Both the position numbers and the translations under genes were made by a program. Below, one piece after another: positions 53,782-62,861 of a DNA stretch of 64,000 nucleotides. How positions within the stretch are numbered: position 1 is the stretch's first letter; every line of letters begins with the position of its first letter. The notes beneath the pieces are model-generated. The model was not told where the DNA came from. It did no database searches and worked only from the letters and a program-made list of their open reading frames with translations. Location of the stretch: contig NZ_NPKT01000001.1 in the NCBI RefSeq assembly GCF_008329565.1, forward strand, positions 620,001-684,000, in the 5' to 3' direction. Source of the DNA: Mycolicibacterium sp. P1-5. Lineage in GTDB: Bacteria; Actinomycetota; Actinomycetes; Mycobacteriales; Mycobacteriaceae.

Positions 53782-55353
53782 GTGCCAGAGGGTCACGAAC
53801 TACTCGACGACGACGAAAAGCACCTCGCCAGCCTCGGGTATACCCAGGAGCTGCATCGGTCCTGGTCCGGCTTCAGCAATTTCGCCATCTCGTTCTCCAT
53901 CATCTCGATCCTGGCGGGCTGCTTCACCTCGTTCGGCCTGGGCTGGAACAACGGCGGCCCAGCAGCGATCGCCTGGGGATGGCCGATCATCTCGATGTTC
54001 ATCCTGATCATCGGACTCTGTATGTCCGAGCTCGTGTCGGCGTTCCCTACCTCAGGCGGAATCTATTGGTGGGCAGCTAAACTCGGCGGTCCCAAGGCCG
54101 GGTACTACACCGGCTGGCTCAACCTGATCGGTCTGATCGCGATCCTGGCGTCGGTGGCCTATGGGTCGGCAACCTTCCTGGACCTGACGCTGGGTACCTT
54201 CAGTGAGAGCTGGCTGGCCGGCTACAGCCTGACCCGGACGTTCGTCATGTTCCTGGTCATCCTGGTCGTCGTCGCGACCATCAACATCTTCTCCAGCCAC
54301 CTGCTGGCCGTGATCAACAACATCTCGGTCTGGTGGCACGTCATCGGTGCGGCGGCCGTGATCGTGATCCTGTGGGCACTGCCTGAACAGCACGCCAGCT
54401 TCTCCACGGTGTTCGCCACGACGGTCAACAACACCGGATTCTTCGGCGGTTCCACTTCCGGGTTCACGTTCCTGCTGTTCGTGCTGCCGATGTCGGCGAT
54501 CCTGACCCAGTACACGATCACCGGCTATGACGCGTCGGCACACCTGTCCGAAGAGACCAAGAGCGCCGCCGACGGCGCCGCGAAGGGCATCTGGCGGTCG
54601 ATCTTCTACTCGGCAATCGGTGGCTGGGTCCTTCTGCTGACCTTCCTGTTCGCTGTGCAGGATGTCGACGGTGTGACCAAGGGCGGCGGGGCGGTCGCCA
54701 CGATCTTCAGCCAGGCGTTGACCTCCAAATGGGTCGCCATCGTGTTGTTGATCTCGACCGCCGGCCAGCTGTTCTGCACCACGGCCTGCCAGACCAGCGC
54801 CTCGCGGATGCTGTTCGCATTCAGCCGTGACCGGGCGGTGCCCGGTCACCAGCTGTGGGCGAAGCTGAGCGCCAAGAGGGTGCCGGCCAATGCGGTGATC
54901 GTCACCGCGACCATCGCGGCGATCATCACCCTGCCGGCCCTGGTCAAGGTGGACATCAACGGCGCCCCGGTGCCGGTCGCGTTCTTCGCGGTGGTCTCGA
55001 TCGGCGTGGTGGGCCTGTACCTGTGCTTCGCGGTGCCGATCTATTTCCGCTGGAAGGCCGGCGACTCGTTCCCGCTCGGCCGGTGGAACCTCCGCGGACA
55101 CCACAAGTGGATGGCGCCGGTGGCGCTGGCCGAGATCGTCATCACCTCGATCATCGCGATGTTCCCGACCTCGCTCGGCGGTGCGCCGTGGGATGACAGC
55201 TTCGAGTGGAAGTACGTGAACTACACCCCGCTGCTGGTGGGAGGCGTGCTGCTGCTGCTCTACATCTACTGGCACGCGTCGGTGAAGAACTGGTTCACCG
55301 GCCCGGTGCGGCAGATCGACCTCACCGGTGAGGAGCTGGAGGGGGTTTCCTAA
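53782..55353 (+). CDS. APC-family amino acid/amine permease
   Basis: 523 residues from GTG 53782, with AAGGAG at -11. Twelve membrane segments of the APC superfamily: SGFSNFAISFSIISILAGCFTS (first segment), FPTSGGIYWWAAKLGGPKAGYYTGW, and ITGYDASAHLSEETKSAADGAAKGI, characteristic of the GABA/choline-type amino acid permease group. Divergent from glnA4; it likely imports the amine or amino acid processed by the glnA4 operon. A strong hairpin terminator follows. Confidence 0.92.
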   Translation: MPEGHELLDDDEKHLASLGYTQELHRSWSGFSNFAISFSIISILAGCFTSFGLGWNNGGPAAIAWGWPIISMFILIIGLCMSELVSAFPTSGGIYWWAAKLGGPKAGYYTGWLNLIGLIAILASVAYGSATFLDLTLGTFSESWLAGYSLTRTFVMFLVILVVVATINIFSSHLLAVINNISVWWHVIGAAAVIVILWALPEQHASFSTVFATTVNNTGFFGGSTSGFTFLLFVLPMSAILTQYTITGYDASAHLSEETKSAADGAAKGIWRSIFYSAIGGWVLLLTFLFAVQDVDGVTKGGGAVATIFSQALTSKWVAIVLLISTAGQLFCTTACQTSASRMLFAFSRDRAVPGHQLWAKLSAKRVPANAVIVTATIAAIITLPALVKVDINGAPVPVAFFAVVSIGVVGLYLCFAVPIYFRWKAGDSFPLGRWNLRGHHKWMAPVALAEIVITSIIAMFPTSLGGAPWDDSFEWKYVNYTPLLVGGVLLLLYIYWHASVKNWFTGPVRQIDLTGEELEGVS

Positions 55354-55397
55354 CTTTTCACAGGAGACCACACCCCAGGCCCTCCGTGAGGCGGGCC

Positions 55398-55437
55398 CCG
55401 CGCCCCTCGTGCCCCTGGCCGAGGGGCGCGGTTTATG
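55398..55437 (+). terminator. Rho-independent-type terminator after the permease gene
   Basis: CCGCGCCCCTCG (55398-55409) pairs fully with CGAGGGGCGCGG (55420-55431), followed by TTTATG. It lies 45 bases after the permease stop and isolates it from the osmolyte genes. Confidence 0.8.
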
Positions 55438-55544
55438 TGCAGTCTCGTTTTTTGTGAGCACCGTCTCGGCCCGGTTAGGACTCGTTCCGTGCGGGTAAAT
55501 AGGAGGGCCGAACTCAGCGAAACAGACGGGATGGGTCGGAACCG

Positions 55545-57353
55545 ATGTGTGGAGCGGCGGGCGAGGTGCGTCTCGACGATCAGGCCCCCGATGTGGCCGC
55601 GGTAGCTGCCATGGCGGCGACGATGGAGCCCCGCGGGCCTGACGCGGCGGGCGTGTGGTCGCAGGGCCGGGTGGCGCTCGGCCATCGCCGGCTGAAAATC
55701 ATCGACTTGTCTCAGGCGGGTGCCCAGCCGATGGTGGACGCCGACCTCGGACTAACCATCGCCTGGAACGGGTGCATCTACAACTACGAGGCCCTGCGCG
55801 ACGAGCTCGCCGGGCACGGCTACCGGTTCTTCTCGCACAGCGACACCGAGGTGTTGCTCAAGGCCTACCACCACTGGGGCGACCGGTTCGTCGACCGGCT
55901 CTACGGCATGTTCGCTTTCGCGATCACCGAGCGCGACAGCGGCCGCGTGCTGCTGGGCCGCGACCGGCTCGGCATCAAACCGCTCTACATCAGCGAGGAC
56001 CCGCACCGCATCCGGTTCGCATCGTCACTGCCCGCCTTGTTGGCCGGCGGTGGCGTCGACACCCGCATCGACCCGATCGCGCTGCACCATTACTTGACCT
56101 TCCACTCGGTGGTGCCCGCCCCACGCACCATCCTGTGTGGTGTCCGCAAGCTCTCCCCCGGCACGCTGCTGGCCATCGAACCCGATGGCAGACGCCGCGA
56201 AACCACCTACTGGGCACCGGATTTCAGCCGTCGCGAGGACCGTGCCGACTGGAGCGAACGCGATTGGGAGGACGCGGTTCTCGATTCCCTGCGGGCTGCC
56301 GTGAAGCGCCGACTGGTCGCGGACGTGCCGGTCGGCTGCCTGCTCTCGGGTGGGGTGGACTCAAGTTTGATCGTCGGTCTGCTCGCCGAGGCCGGCCAGC
56401 ACGGACTCGCGACCTTCTCGATCGGCTTCGAATCGGTCGGCGGCGTCAAGGGCGACGAGTTCGTCTACTCCGACATCGTGGCCAAGCGGTTCGACACCGA
56501 CCACCACCAGATCCGCATCGACACCGCCCGTATGTTGCCCGCGCTCGAAGGCGCGATCGGTGCGATGAGCGAGCCGATGGTCTCCCACGACTGCGTGGCG
56601 TTCTACCTGCTGAGCCAGGAAGTGGCCAAGCACGTCAAGGTGGTGCAGTCCGGTCAGGGTGCCGATGAGGTGTTCGCCGGGTACCACTGGTATCCGCCGA
56701 TGGCAGAAGCCGATGCGGCCAGCGTGGACGGCTCGCTCGCGCGCTACCGCGGGGCGTTCTTCGACCGTGACCACGACGGCGTGGCCGCTCTGCTCTCCGA
56801 CGAGCGGCTCAGTGGCCGCGAGGACCCGAGCCTGTCATTCGTCGCCGAGCACTTCGCCCAGCCCGGCGCGCAGACCGGCGTGGACCGTGCCCTGAGGCTG
56901 GACACCACCGTGATGCTGGTCGACGATCCGGTCAAACGCGTCGACAACATGACGATGGCATGGGGACTGGAAGGCCGGGTGCCGTTCCTCGACCACGACC
57001 TGGTCGAACTGGCAGCGACCTGCCCACCCGAGCTCAAGACCGCCCACGGTGGCAAAGGTGTACTGAAAGAGGCTGCGCGCCAAGTTATTCCAGCCGAAGT
57101 GATCGACCGGCCCAAAGGGTACTTCCCAGTTCCAGCTTTGACCCATCTGGAGGGTCCGTACCTGGAGATGGTTCGCGACGCGCTCTATGCACCCCAGGCC
57201 AAAGAACGTGGCCTGTTCCGGCCCGAGGCCGTCGAGCGGCTGCTGGCCGACCCCAATGGAAGGCTGACCCCGCTGCGCGGCAATGAACTATGGCAGATCG
57301 GGCTTCTCGAGTTGTGGCTGCAGCACCACGGAATCACCGGGCCTGCCGCATGA
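55545..57353 (+). CDS. N-acetylglutaminylglutamine amidotransferase (asparagine synthase-like)
   Basis: 602 residues from ATG 55545. Cys2 of MCGAAG is the class II glutaminase nucleophile; the domain continues with MEPRGPDAAGVW and WNGCIYNYEALR. The synthetase domain has the PPi loop LLSGGVDSSLIVGLL and FSIGFESVGGVKGDEF. It resembles the amidotransferase of the NAGGN system, which converts N-acetylglutaminylglutamine to its amide osmoprotectant, rather than AsnB of basic metabolism. The decisive point is the next gene, an overlapping NAGGN synthetase (ATGA overlap). Confidence 0.9.
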   Translation: MCGAAGEVRLDDQAPDVAAVAAMAATMEPRGPDAAGVWSQGRVALGHRRLKIIDLSQAGAQPMVDADLGLTIAWNGCIYNYEALRDELAGHGYRFFSHSDTEVLLKAYHHWGDRFVDRLYGMFAFAITERDSGRVLLGRDRLGIKPLYISEDPHRIRFASSLPALLAGGGVDTRIDPIALHHYLTFHSVVPAPRTILCGVRKLSPGTLLAIEPDGRRRETTYWAPDFSRREDRADWSERDWEDAVLDSLRAAVKRRLVADVPVGCLLSGGVDSSLIVGLLAEAGQHGLATFSIGFESVGGVKGDEFVYSDIVAKRFDTDHHQIRIDTARMLPALEGAIGAMSEPMVSHDCVAFYLLSQEVAKHVKVVQSGQGADEVFAGYHWYPPMAEADAASVDGSLARYRGAFFDRDHDGVAALLSDERLSGREDPSLSFVAEHFAQPGAQTGVDRALRLDTTVMLVDDPVKRVDNMTMAWGLEGRVPFLDHDLVELAATCPPELKTAHGGKGVLKEAARQVIPAEVIDRPKGYFPVPALTHLEGPYLEMVRDALYAPQAKERGLFRPEAVERLLADPNGRLTPLRGNELWQIGLLELWLQHHGITGPAA

Positions 57354-59101
57354 CCACCCACACCGAGGCCATCACCATGGGGCTGCACGATGCCTCCCCA
57401 CAGGAGTTGGTCCGGGAGATGTCGGATAACACGGTGCTCGAACTGGGTTGGGGCCGACTGATTTTCGGCCAGACCTTCGAGAACCCCGACAAGCTGGCGG
57501 CGGTGTTGCAGCAGGAGGAGCAGGGTCGCCGCGACATCTGCATCTACGCCCGTGAATCGCATGTGCTGGTGGCCAAGTCGCCGGCCGAACTGTTCATCGA
57601 TCCCAGCCATACCTACCGGTGGCGTCTACACCCCGACGACCCCGAGGGCCCCACCCCGGTCGGGTTCACCGTGCGCCGGCTGCGCGATCCAGCCGAAGCC
57701 GACGAGATGAACCGGGTGTACGTGCGCTGCGGGATGGTTCCCGCGCCGACCGAGCTGATCTGGAACAACCACCTGCACTGCGACGCGGTGGAGTACCTGG
57801 TCGCGGTCCGTGACGACGACGGCTCGGTGATCGGCACTGTCACCGGCGTGGATCACAAGCGGCTGTTCAATGACCCCGAAGACGGTTCGAGTCTGTGGAC
57901 GCTGGCCGTCGACCCGAGCGCCGGCCTGCCCGGTATCGGCGCGTCGCTCACCCGCACGCTGGCCGCGGTCTTCCGCGAGCGTGACCGCGCCTACATGGAC
58001 CTTTCGGTGGCCTACGACAACGAGGCCGCGATCGCGCTGTACGAGAAGCTCGGCTTCCAGCGCGTCCCGGTCCTCGCCGTCAAACGTAAGAACGCGATCA
58101 ACGAGCCGTTGTTCACTCCTGCGAGAGAAACCGTTGACGACCTCAACCCGTACGCGCGCATCATCGCCGACGAGGCCATGCGACGCGGTATCCACATCGA
58201 GGTGCTCGACGCCGAAACCGGTGAGATGCGGTTGTCGTTCGGCGGGCGCAGTGTGGTGACGCGGGAGTCATTGAGCGAATACACCTCAGCCGTGGCGATG
58301 AGCCGCTGCGACGACAAGCGGCTGACCCGTCGAATCGTCTCCGAGGCGGGCATCGTCGTGCCAAAAGGTCGACTCGCCACCTTCGATGCCGAGGATCATG
58401 CGTTCCTGGCCGAGGTCGGCGACGTCGTCGTAAAACCGACGCGAGGCGAACAGGGCAAGGGGATCACCGTCGGCGTGAGCAGCCCCGAAGCGTTGGACGC
58501 CGCGTTGGCCCGCGCCCGGGAACAGCACCCGGAGGTGCTGATCGAACAACGCGCTCCCGGCGACGATCTGCGCCTCGTTGTGATCGACGGCAAGGTCGTC
58601 GCGGCCGCACTGCGGAAACCGGCCGCGATCGTCGGCACCGGGAAGCACACCGTCCGGGAACTGATCGAGACCCAGAGCCGCCGCCGCGCCGCGGCTACCG
58701 GCGGTGAATCCCGGATCCCCCTTGACGAGGTCACCGAAGCGACGGTGGCCGAGTCCGGATGGTCGCTCGATGATGTTCTGCCTGAAGGCGAGCAGTTGCG
58801 CGTGCGCAAGACCGCAAACCTGCACCAGGGCGGCACGATTCACGACGTGACGGCGATCGTTCACCCGGAGCTGCGTCGGGTCGGCGTGCTCGCCGCCGAG
58901 GCCATCGGTATCCCGGTCACCGGCATCGATCTTCTGGTGCCGGACGTGACCCGCGATGAGTACGTGTTCGTCGAAGCCAACGAACGCCCCGGGCTGGCCA
59001 ACCACGAGCCGCAGCCGACCGCACAGGCTTTCGTCGATTTCCTGTTCCCCGGACAACCGGGTCTACCGCAGGCGTGGACCCCTGAAGAGCAACCGCACTG
59101 A
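57350..59101 (+). CDS. N-acetylglutaminylglutamine synthetase (GNAT + ATP-grasp)
   Basis: 583 residues from ATG 57350. After about 100 N-terminal residues comes a GNAT acetyltransferase domain (about 100-265; SLWTLAVDPSAGLPGIGASL, YEKLGFQRVPV). A C-terminal ATP-grasp ligase follows (about 290-570; KPTRGEQGKGITVGV, VLIEQRAPGDDLRLVVIDG, VFVEANERPGLANH). One protein thus acetylates glutamine and joins two glutamines. With the upstream amidotransferase it makes N-acetylglutaminylglutamine amide, an osmolyte known from rhizobia and pseudomonads. The M42 peptidase gene often found with the pair is not present here. Confidence 0.92.
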   Translation: MTTHTEAITMGLHDASPQELVREMSDNTVLELGWGRLIFGQTFENPDKLAAVLQQEEQGRRDICIYARESHVLVAKSPAELFIDPSHTYRWRLHPDDPEGPTPVGFTVRRLRDPAEADEMNRVYVRCGMVPAPTELIWNNHLHCDAVEYLVAVRDDDGSVIGTVTGVDHKRLFNDPEDGSSLWTLAVDPSAGLPGIGASLTRTLAAVFRERDRAYMDLSVAYDNEAAIALYEKLGFQRVPVLAVKRKNAINEPLFTPARETVDDLNPYARIIADEAMRRGIHIEVLDAETGEMRLSFGGRSVVTRESLSEYTSAVAMSRCDDKRLTRRIVSEAGIVVPKGRLATFDAEDHAFLAEVGDVVVKPTRGEQGKGITVGVSSPEALDAALARAREQHPEVLIEQRAPGDDLRLVVIDGKVVAAALRKPAAIVGTGKHTVRELIETQSRRRAAATGGESRIPLDEVTEATVAESGWSLDDVLPEGEQLRVRKTANLHQGGTIHDVTAIVHPELRRVGVLAAEAIGIPVTGIDLLVPDVTRDEYVFVEANERPGLANHEPQPTAQAFVDFLFPGQPGLPQAWTPEEQPH

Positions 59102-59103
59102 GT

Positions 59104-59667
59104 TCACCAAGTGCTGGTGCGTAAGACGATCTCTGCGGCCAGCTGCGCGGTGGACTCCGCGGCGTTGCGCCGGCCGGTGAACTCCACCACCCGGTAGTCG
59201 CTGTAGACGTAGCGCTGGCTGGCCCTGGCCGATGCCCGCGCGGCGGGCGTGCTGACCAGCGCGGTGGTGTTGATCTCCACGGGCGGGCAGTCCTCGTCGC
59301 GGATGACACCGTTCTGGTCGGGCACCCGCGGATGCCCGCGGTCGATCACGACCAGACCGGTGAACCGGTCGAGACGGGTAGCGGCGAGCTCCCACGCAAG
59401 CTCGGCACCGGCGCGATCTCCCACCAGGATTCCCCAGCGGACATCGAGCGCGTCGAGGATGCCCACCACCGCTTTGGGATGTAGCCGAGGGTCGGCGCCT
59501 ATGACAACGGTGCGCACCGACGCCGTGTGTAAACGCTGGCAGACCCCGTCGTAGGCAGCGGGTGCGTGCTGGGCTGCACCGAGCAGAACGACGTAGGGGC
59601 CCTTCTCCGGGCCGGTCACACTGACTGGGACGGGGAACCCATCGACAGTCACCATTGTCGAAGGCAT
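59104..59667 (-). CDS. Compact alpha/beta-hydrolase-fold protein lacking the nucleophile Ser
   Basis: 187 residues from ATG 59667. Alpha/beta-hydrolase-like order: PYVVLLGAAQHAPAAYDGVCQ, strand and elbow WGILVGDRAGAELAWELA, then GLVVIDRGHPRVPD. At the elbow the expected G-x-S-x-G reads G-D-R-A-G, so the nucleophile position is Arg. The lid and C-terminal core are short, ending in LAAEIVLRTSTW. It is probably non-hydrolytic (binding or regulatory) or uses another mechanism. Convergent with the NAGGN synthetase gene, stops two bases apart. Confidence 0.7.
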   Translation of the reverse strand: MPSTMVTVDGFPVPVSVTGPEKGPYVVLLGAAQHAPAAYDGVCQRLHTASVRTVVIGADPRLHPKAVVGILDALDVRWGILVGDRAGAELAWELAATRLDRFTGLVVIDRGHPRVPDQNGVIRDEDCPPVEINTTALVSTPAARASARASQRYVYSDYRVVEFTGRRNAAESTAQLAAEIVLRTSTW

Positions 59668-59728
59668 TTCGCCACGTTACTGAAAAAGTGGCGTTCCCGA
59701 GGAAGTTTCCGCAGGGTTCCTCTCCTAC

Positions 59729-60397
59729 TCAGGTCGCTTGACGAATCTTCACAGATTGTTTGGCAAACACATCCAAGAATGTCTGCGGCAGTGACGCTTT
59801 GACTTCGATGCCGGGATCAGGTGTGGGAAAAGCGATTCCGAAAACTCCGTACCTGCCCACATTTTGGAACGCCATGTAAACACTACTGGCCGAACCCATC
59901 AGCTGCATCGTTTGTCGATACGCCAACGCGTCATCGCTCAAGCCCGGAAGTTCGGTGGTGGTGATGGCGATGCCCTTGCTCCTGGTGTCGAAGTAGGTTT
60001 CGAACTCCGCGCAGCGGGACGCCGCTGCCTCGAGCTTGTCCATGTCCAGGTTCCAGGACAGCACTGTCATCGCGATGCGTGCACCGTCGTATGCCGCCGT
60101 GTACTTCGCCGCACTGCCCGGCCCGCGTTCGGCCGATTCCGCGATGACGTTGGTCAGCGCGTTGGCGCAGCCCTCGGGTCGGGATCGCATCGACGGCGGA
60201 CTACCGAAGTTGTCAGGGTGGCCGAGCTGCTCGACCAAGCGGTCGTACTGAACACCGGGCGGAAAATCACCGGCAGCCAACGCTGCCCTTTCCAGCGTCG
60301 CACCCGGCCACGTCGCGGTGCCGGCGACCGTCGAGCCGCAGCCGGCCAGCAACACAGCGGCCGCCGCTGCGAGCGCCGCACGTACCCGACCCGACAT
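59729..60397 (-). CDS. Secreted lipoprotein of unknown function
   Basis: 222 residues from ATG 60397. Signal peptide with lipobox: MSGRVRAALAAAAAVLLAGC, lipidation at Cys20. The mature part resembles mycobacterial Lpp/sensor-type lipoproteins of the DUF5642 kind: GDFPPGVQY, RPEGCANALTN and SRCAEFETYF, with two Cys that may form a disulfide. Nine bases after the cobQ stop on the same strand. Role unknown. Confidence 0.82.
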   Translation of the reverse strand: MSGRVRAALAAAAAVLLAGCGSTVAGTATWPGATLERAALAAGDFPPGVQYDRLVEQLGHPDNFGSPPSMRSRPEGCANALTNVIAESAERGPGSAAKYTAAYDGARIAMTVLSWNLDMDKLEAAASRCAEFETYFDTRSKGIAITTTELPGLSDDALAYRQTMQLMGSASSVYMAFQNVGRYGVFGIAFPTPDPGIEVKASLPQTFLDVFAKQSVKIRQAT

Positions 60398-60406
60398 GGT
60401 TTCAGG

Positions 60407-61912
60407 CTACCGATGCAAGCGGGTGCTCACCGTGGGAAGTATCGGCGCTCCCGCGTCGAGCAGCGACAACAGCGCGTCGATGTCGAGGTGCTCACCCAGT
60501 AGGTCGGCCATCAGGTCGAGCTGGGCGTCTCGGCGGGCGGGGACCTCCGTGTCGTTCGCAATCTCGAAGCCGGACCGTCCGGCGGCAGCGGCGGCGGACG
60601 CGAGCCAGCCGCGCCGGAAGGCGTCGTTGTCCAGCAGGCCGTGCCAGTGGGTACCGAACACCGAACCTCGGACGTAGCCTCCGACCGTGCCGTCGGCGTC
60701 GAACCAGCTGTCTTCGCCGCACCGGGTCACCCGACCGTGATGGATTTCGTAGCCGCTCAACGGACTCTGCCAGCGCCGCAGCACCTTCTCCGGCGCGAAG
60801 TCGATCTCGGCGTCGAGCAATCCGAGCCCGCCGACGTCGCCCGCGCGGGTCTCGACGGTGTCACCGATGCGCCGCCCCAGCATCTGGAAACCGCCGCAGA
60901 TGCCCAACACGGGGCGGCCCGCGTGCGCGTGGGAGGTGATGGCGTCGGCCAGCCCGCGCTCCCGCAGCCAGGTCAAGTCGGCAACGGTGGCCTTGCTGCC
61001 GGGAATGACGACGATATCGGCGTCAGCCAGCTCGGCGGGCTCGCTCGCCCACCGGACCAACACCCCGGGTTCACAGGCCAACGCTTCGATATCGGTGGAA
61101 TTGGAGATGCGCGGCAGTCGGATCGCCGCGACGCGCAGCCACTGCTCACCGCGTGGCGGCGCCGGAACCCCGATGACGTGGCCGGCCACCACCGAGACCG
61201 AGTCCTCGGCGTCCAGCCACAGTTCGTCGCTGTACGGCACGATGCCGTAGGTAGGCCTGCCGGTGAGCTCGGCGAGCTGGTCAAGCCCGGGAACCAGCAG
61301 GGCGGGATCGCCACGAAACTTATTGACGATGAAGCCTGCGATCAGCGCCTGGTCTTCCGGAGAAAGCACGGCGACCGTGCCGAACAGGTGGGCCAGCAGG
61401 CCACCACGGTCGATGTCACCGACAACCACGACGGGCAGGTTCGCGGCGCGTGCCAGGCCCATGTTGGCCAGATCGGTTGCCCGCAGGTTGATCTCGGCCG
61501 GCGACCCCGCGCCTTCGCAGAGCACGACGTCGAATTCAGCTCGCAGCGATGCCAATTCGTCAGCGACCACGCCGGCGAGGCGATCGCGGTGCTCGATGTA
61601 GTCGGCCGCACCGACCATACCGATCGGGTGCCCCTTGACGACCAGTTGCGACGTGCGGTCGCTGCCGGGCTTGAGCAGCACCGGGTTGAACCGGGTGCTC
61701 GGCGCCAGCCCCGCCGCGCGCGCCTGCATGCCCTGGGCCCGGCCGATCTCGCCGCCGTCCTCGGTCACCACCGAGTTGTTGCTCATGTTCTGCGCCTTGA
61801 ACGGCGCGACCCGAATTCCCTTGCGTGCCAACAATCGGCACAAACCAGCGACGACCATCGACTTGCCGGCATCGGAGGTGGTGCCGGCAATCAGGAGCGC
61901 GCCGCCGGTCAC
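60407..61912 (-). CDS. cobQ: Cobyric acid synthase
   Basis: Glutamine-dependent amidation of adenosyl-cobyrinate at b, d, e and g. 501 residues from GTG 61912 ([18 protein letters not shown]). P-loop-like [40 protein letters not shown], and the amidotransferase Cys in [16 protein letters not shown]. An ATG at 61945 in the same frame lies inside the family B palindrome and I reject it. Cobalamin genes cobO-cobB-cysG are 45 kb away in this window. Confidence 0.95.
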   Translation of the reverse strand: MTGGALLIAGTTSDAGKSMVVAGLCRLLARKGIRVAPFKAQNMSNNSVVTEDGGEIGRAQGMQARAAGLAPSTRFNPVLLKPGSDRTSQLVVKGHPIGMVGAADYIEHRDRLAGVVADELASLRAEFDVVLCEGAGSPAEINLRATDLANMGLARAANLPVVVVGDIDRGGLLAHLFGTVAVLSPEDQALIAGFIVNKFRGDPALLVPGLDQLAELTGRPTYGIVPYSDELWLDAEDSVSVVAGHVIGVPAPPRGEQWLRVAAIRLPRISNSTDIEALACEPGVLVRWASEPAELADADIVVIPGSKATVADLTWLRERGLADAITSHAHAGRPVLGICGGFQMLGRRIGDTVETRAGDVGGLGLLDAEIDFAPEKVLRRWQSPLSGYEIHHGRVTRCGEDSWFDADGTVGGYVRGSVFGTHWHGLLDNDAFRRGWLASAAAAAGRSGFEIANDTEVPARRDAQLDLMADLLGEHLDIDALLSLLDAGAPILPTVSTRLHR

Positions 61913-61922
61913 TTTTCTGCGC

Positions 61923-61980
61923 CGAGCAGACGTGAAACCCCCCATTTTGGACCGAAATAGGGGGCTTTCACGGCTGCTCG
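61923..61980. repeat. Intergenic palindrome, family B copy 2
   Basis: Arms CGAGCAGACGTGAAACCCCC and GGGGGCTTTCACGGCTGCTCG pair over about 20 bases with one mismatch and one bulge; inner arms ATTT / AAAT. Near-copy of 23570-23630. It lies between map (stop at 61992) and the cobQ start, both on the minus strand, so it may terminate map transcripts. Confidence 0.8.
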
Positions 61981-61991
61981 CGGAAGAAGTC

Positions 61992-62852
61992 TCACGACGC
62001 CAGCGTCAGAATTTCCGCGCCATCCTCGGTGACGACCAGGGTGTGCTCGAACTGCGCCGTCCACTTGCGGTCCGCGGTGACCACCGTCCAGCCGTCATCC
62101 CAGATCTCGTAGTCCAGGGCGCCGAGGTTGATCATCGGTTCGATCGTGAACGTCATTCCCGGCTGCAGCACGGTCTCCACCTCAGGCTGGTCGTAGTGCA
62201 GTACCACCAGACCGTTGTGGAACGTGGTGCCGATGCCGTGACCTGTGAAATCGCGAACCACGTTGTAGCCGAACCGGTTTGCGTACGCCTCGATGACCCG
62301 GCCGACGACCGACAGTGCGCGGCCCGGCTTGACGGCCTTGATGGCACGCATCGTCGCCTCGTGGGTGCGTTCGACCAGCAGGCGGTGTTCCTCACTGACG
62401 TCCCCGGCCAGGAAGGTGGCGTTGGTGTCGCCATGCACACCATCGATGTAGGCGGTCACGTCGATGTTGACGATGTCGCCGTCCTCGACGACGGTCGAGT
62501 CCGGGATGCCGTGGCAGATGATCTCGTTCAGCGACGTGCAGCACGACTTCGGAAAGCCTTTGTAGTGCAACGTCGAGGGATAGGCGCCATGATCGATCAT
62601 GTAGTCGTGGGCGATGCGATCGAGCTCGTCGGTGGTCACCCCGGGTGCGACCGCCTGGCCCGCCGCGGCCAGCGCCCCCGCGGCGATCCGCCCGGCGATG
62701 CGCATCTTCTCGATGACCTCGGGAGTCTGGATCCACGGTTCGCTGCCTTCGGCGACCGCCGACTTGCCGACGTATTCGGGCCGCTCGATCGCCTGGGGTA
62801 CCGGCAATTCTGGTGAGATCACTCCGGGTCGGAGCGCAGTGCGTACGGGCAT
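61992..62852 (-). CDS. map: Type I methionine aminopeptidase (MapB type)
   Basis: Removes N-terminal Met from new proteins. 286 residues from ATG 62852, matching M. tuberculosis MapB (285) as I recall it. The N-terminal extension has an SH3-binding-like Pro-rich stretch ([20 protein letters not shown]). Metal ligands lie in [38 protein letters not shown] and TAQFEHTL. Right-hand end of the region colinear with M. tuberculosis. Confidence 0.96.
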   Translation of the reverse strand: MPVRTALRPGVISPELPVPQAIERPEYVGKSAVAEGSEPWIQTPEVIEKMRIAGRIAAGALAAAGQAVAPGVTTDELDRIAHDYMIDHGAYPSTLHYKGFPKSCCTSLNEIICHGIPDSTVVEDGDIVNIDVTAYIDGVHGDTNATFLAGDVSEEHRLLVERTHEATMRAIKAVKPGRALSVVGRVIEAYANRFGYNVVRDFTGHGIGTTFHNGLVVLHYDQPEVETVLQPGMTFTIEPMINLGALDYEIWDDGWTVVTADRKWTAQFEHTLVVTEDGAEILTLAS

Positions 62853-62861
62853 GTTGCCAGC

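Noticed and set aside
61913..61945. Longer cobQ start ([11 protein letters not shown]...)
   Set aside because: The ATG lies in the family B palindrome, and similar MGGFT-type frames arise from the other copy, so the peptide is a translation of the repeat.
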